Below are positions 13,688 to 13,992 of a DNA stretch of 13,992 bases, one piece after another. The stretch lies in the NCBI GenBank assembly GCA_011053245.1, contig DRGS01000203.1, forward strand, positions 1 through 13,992. The letters run 5' to 3'. The first letter of the stretch is position 1, and each line of letters opens with the position of its first letter. The notes beneath the pieces are model-generated. The model was not told the DNA's origin. It saw only the letters and a program-made list of their open reading frames with translations, and did no database searches. A program made the translations under genes and the position numbers. This stretch comes from Phycisphaerales bacterium (GTDB taxonomy: Bacteria; Planctomycetota; Phycisphaerae; Sedimentisphaerales; Anaerohalosphaeraceae).

Positions 13688-13992
13688 TCAATAGTTCATG
13701 TGAGCGTCCAGATCATTTGCGCGGAACAAACCGGTTTCACAATTGAAGTACCAACCGGTTGTGGTAGTTGCCATTTGCATATCTATATCCGTCACTTCGA
13801 CAGTATTAAGGTCGCTGTAGGGATTTTTGGGAACACAGTCCAGATAGGGACCGAACGCTTTTTCGCCGGCTTGGGCCATTTCAGAGGTATATACATCCCC
13901 TTGGCTATTGGTCCGTCCTGTCATAGCCTCAACCCAGGTCGCGCTGCCGCTGCCGGGATAGCGGTCGTCGTGGTCCGCGCTGTAAAGAGCAA
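13688..13992 (-). CDS. gspG: GspG-like major pseudopilin, C-terminal part (5' end beyond window)
   Basis: The frame is open from the window edge to TGA at 13688-13690, giving about 101 residues; the prepilin signal and N-terminal helix are not in the window. The visible part begins ALYSADHDDRYPGSGS and includes GPYLDCVPKNPYSD. It ends TGWYFNCETGLFRANDLDAH. The proline/asparagine segment followed by a W-Y-x-x-x-x-x-G strand and an acidic C-terminal tail matches the C-terminus of GspG-type major pseudopilins, whose tail loop often binds calcium. It is probably the most abundant filament subunit and the first gene of the pseudopilin cluster seen here. The internal ATG at 13924 is not a start, because coding continues upstream of it without a stop. 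Confidence 0.8.
   Translation of the reverse strand, partial: ALYSADHDDRYPGSGSATWVEAMTGRTNSQGDVYTSEMAQAGEKAFGPYLDCVPKNPYSDLNTVEVTDIDMQMATTTTGWYFNCETGLFRANDLDAHMNY

Noticed and set aside
1..13992. CRISPR arrays, tRNA/rRNA genes, insertion sequences, prophage genes
   Set aside because: No direct-repeat arrays, no tRNA-like or rRNA-like segments, and no transposase or integrase motifs were seen in either strand.

Overview
The window is about 14 kb of what looks like chromosomal backbone. Essentially everything reads on the minus strand, so transcription runs from high to low coordinates. I see no mobile element, RNA gene or CRISPR array. Protein style suggests a Planctomycetota bacterium, most likely of the Phycisphaerae type. 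The clues are a GspG-like C-terminus ending in an NDxDAH-type tail, a PilN starting MREIDFIPLWYKAGRKRR, pseudopilins with acidic loops, and weak ribosome-binding sites. This assignment is inference from family resemblance, not a search result.

Region A (13992 down to 11472) is a pseudopilin cluster: the 3' end of a gspG-like gene, then GspI/PilV-like, GspJ/PilW-like and a PilX/GspK-like gene whose C-terminus is a beta-helix-like repeat domain. The last three are packed with 1-3 nt overlaps or a short gap. Region B (11471 to 11134) is the only sizeable intergenic stretch. It is AT-rich, contains a perfect 13-bp palindrome, and probably holds the promoter for what follows. Region C (11133 to 4575) is the envelope assembly platform: a GspH/FimT-like pseudopilin, PilM, PilN, PilO, a PilP/GspC-like protein, a PilQ/GspD secretin and a TPR lipoprotein, mostly with overlapping or nearly touching ends. 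Region D (4574 to 603) starts with a strong RNA hairpin and then encodes a signalling cassette: a membrane histidine kinase with PAS, a stand-alone receiver, a GAF/HD-GYP cyclic-di-GMP phosphodiesterase and a STAS anti-anti-sigma protein. Region E (602 to 1) is the N-terminal third of a PilB/GspE-type secretion ATPase, which carries an MshEN domain and runs off the window edge.

Together these encode most of a type IV pilus / type II secretion-like machine: the pilus subunits, the PilMNOP alignment complex, the outer-membrane secretin, a TPR accessory lipoprotein and the motor. Inserted just before the motor gene are a two-component system, a c-di-GMP phosphodiesterase and a partner-switch protein. 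The parts are known families. The least ordinary aspects are the signalling block inside the machine's gene run, the motor's MshEN domain lacking consensus c-di-GMP-binding residues next to an apparently active HD-GYP enzyme, the beta-helix on a pilus-tip-type subunit, the TPR-like tail on the secretin, and the hairpin separating the structural and signalling halves.
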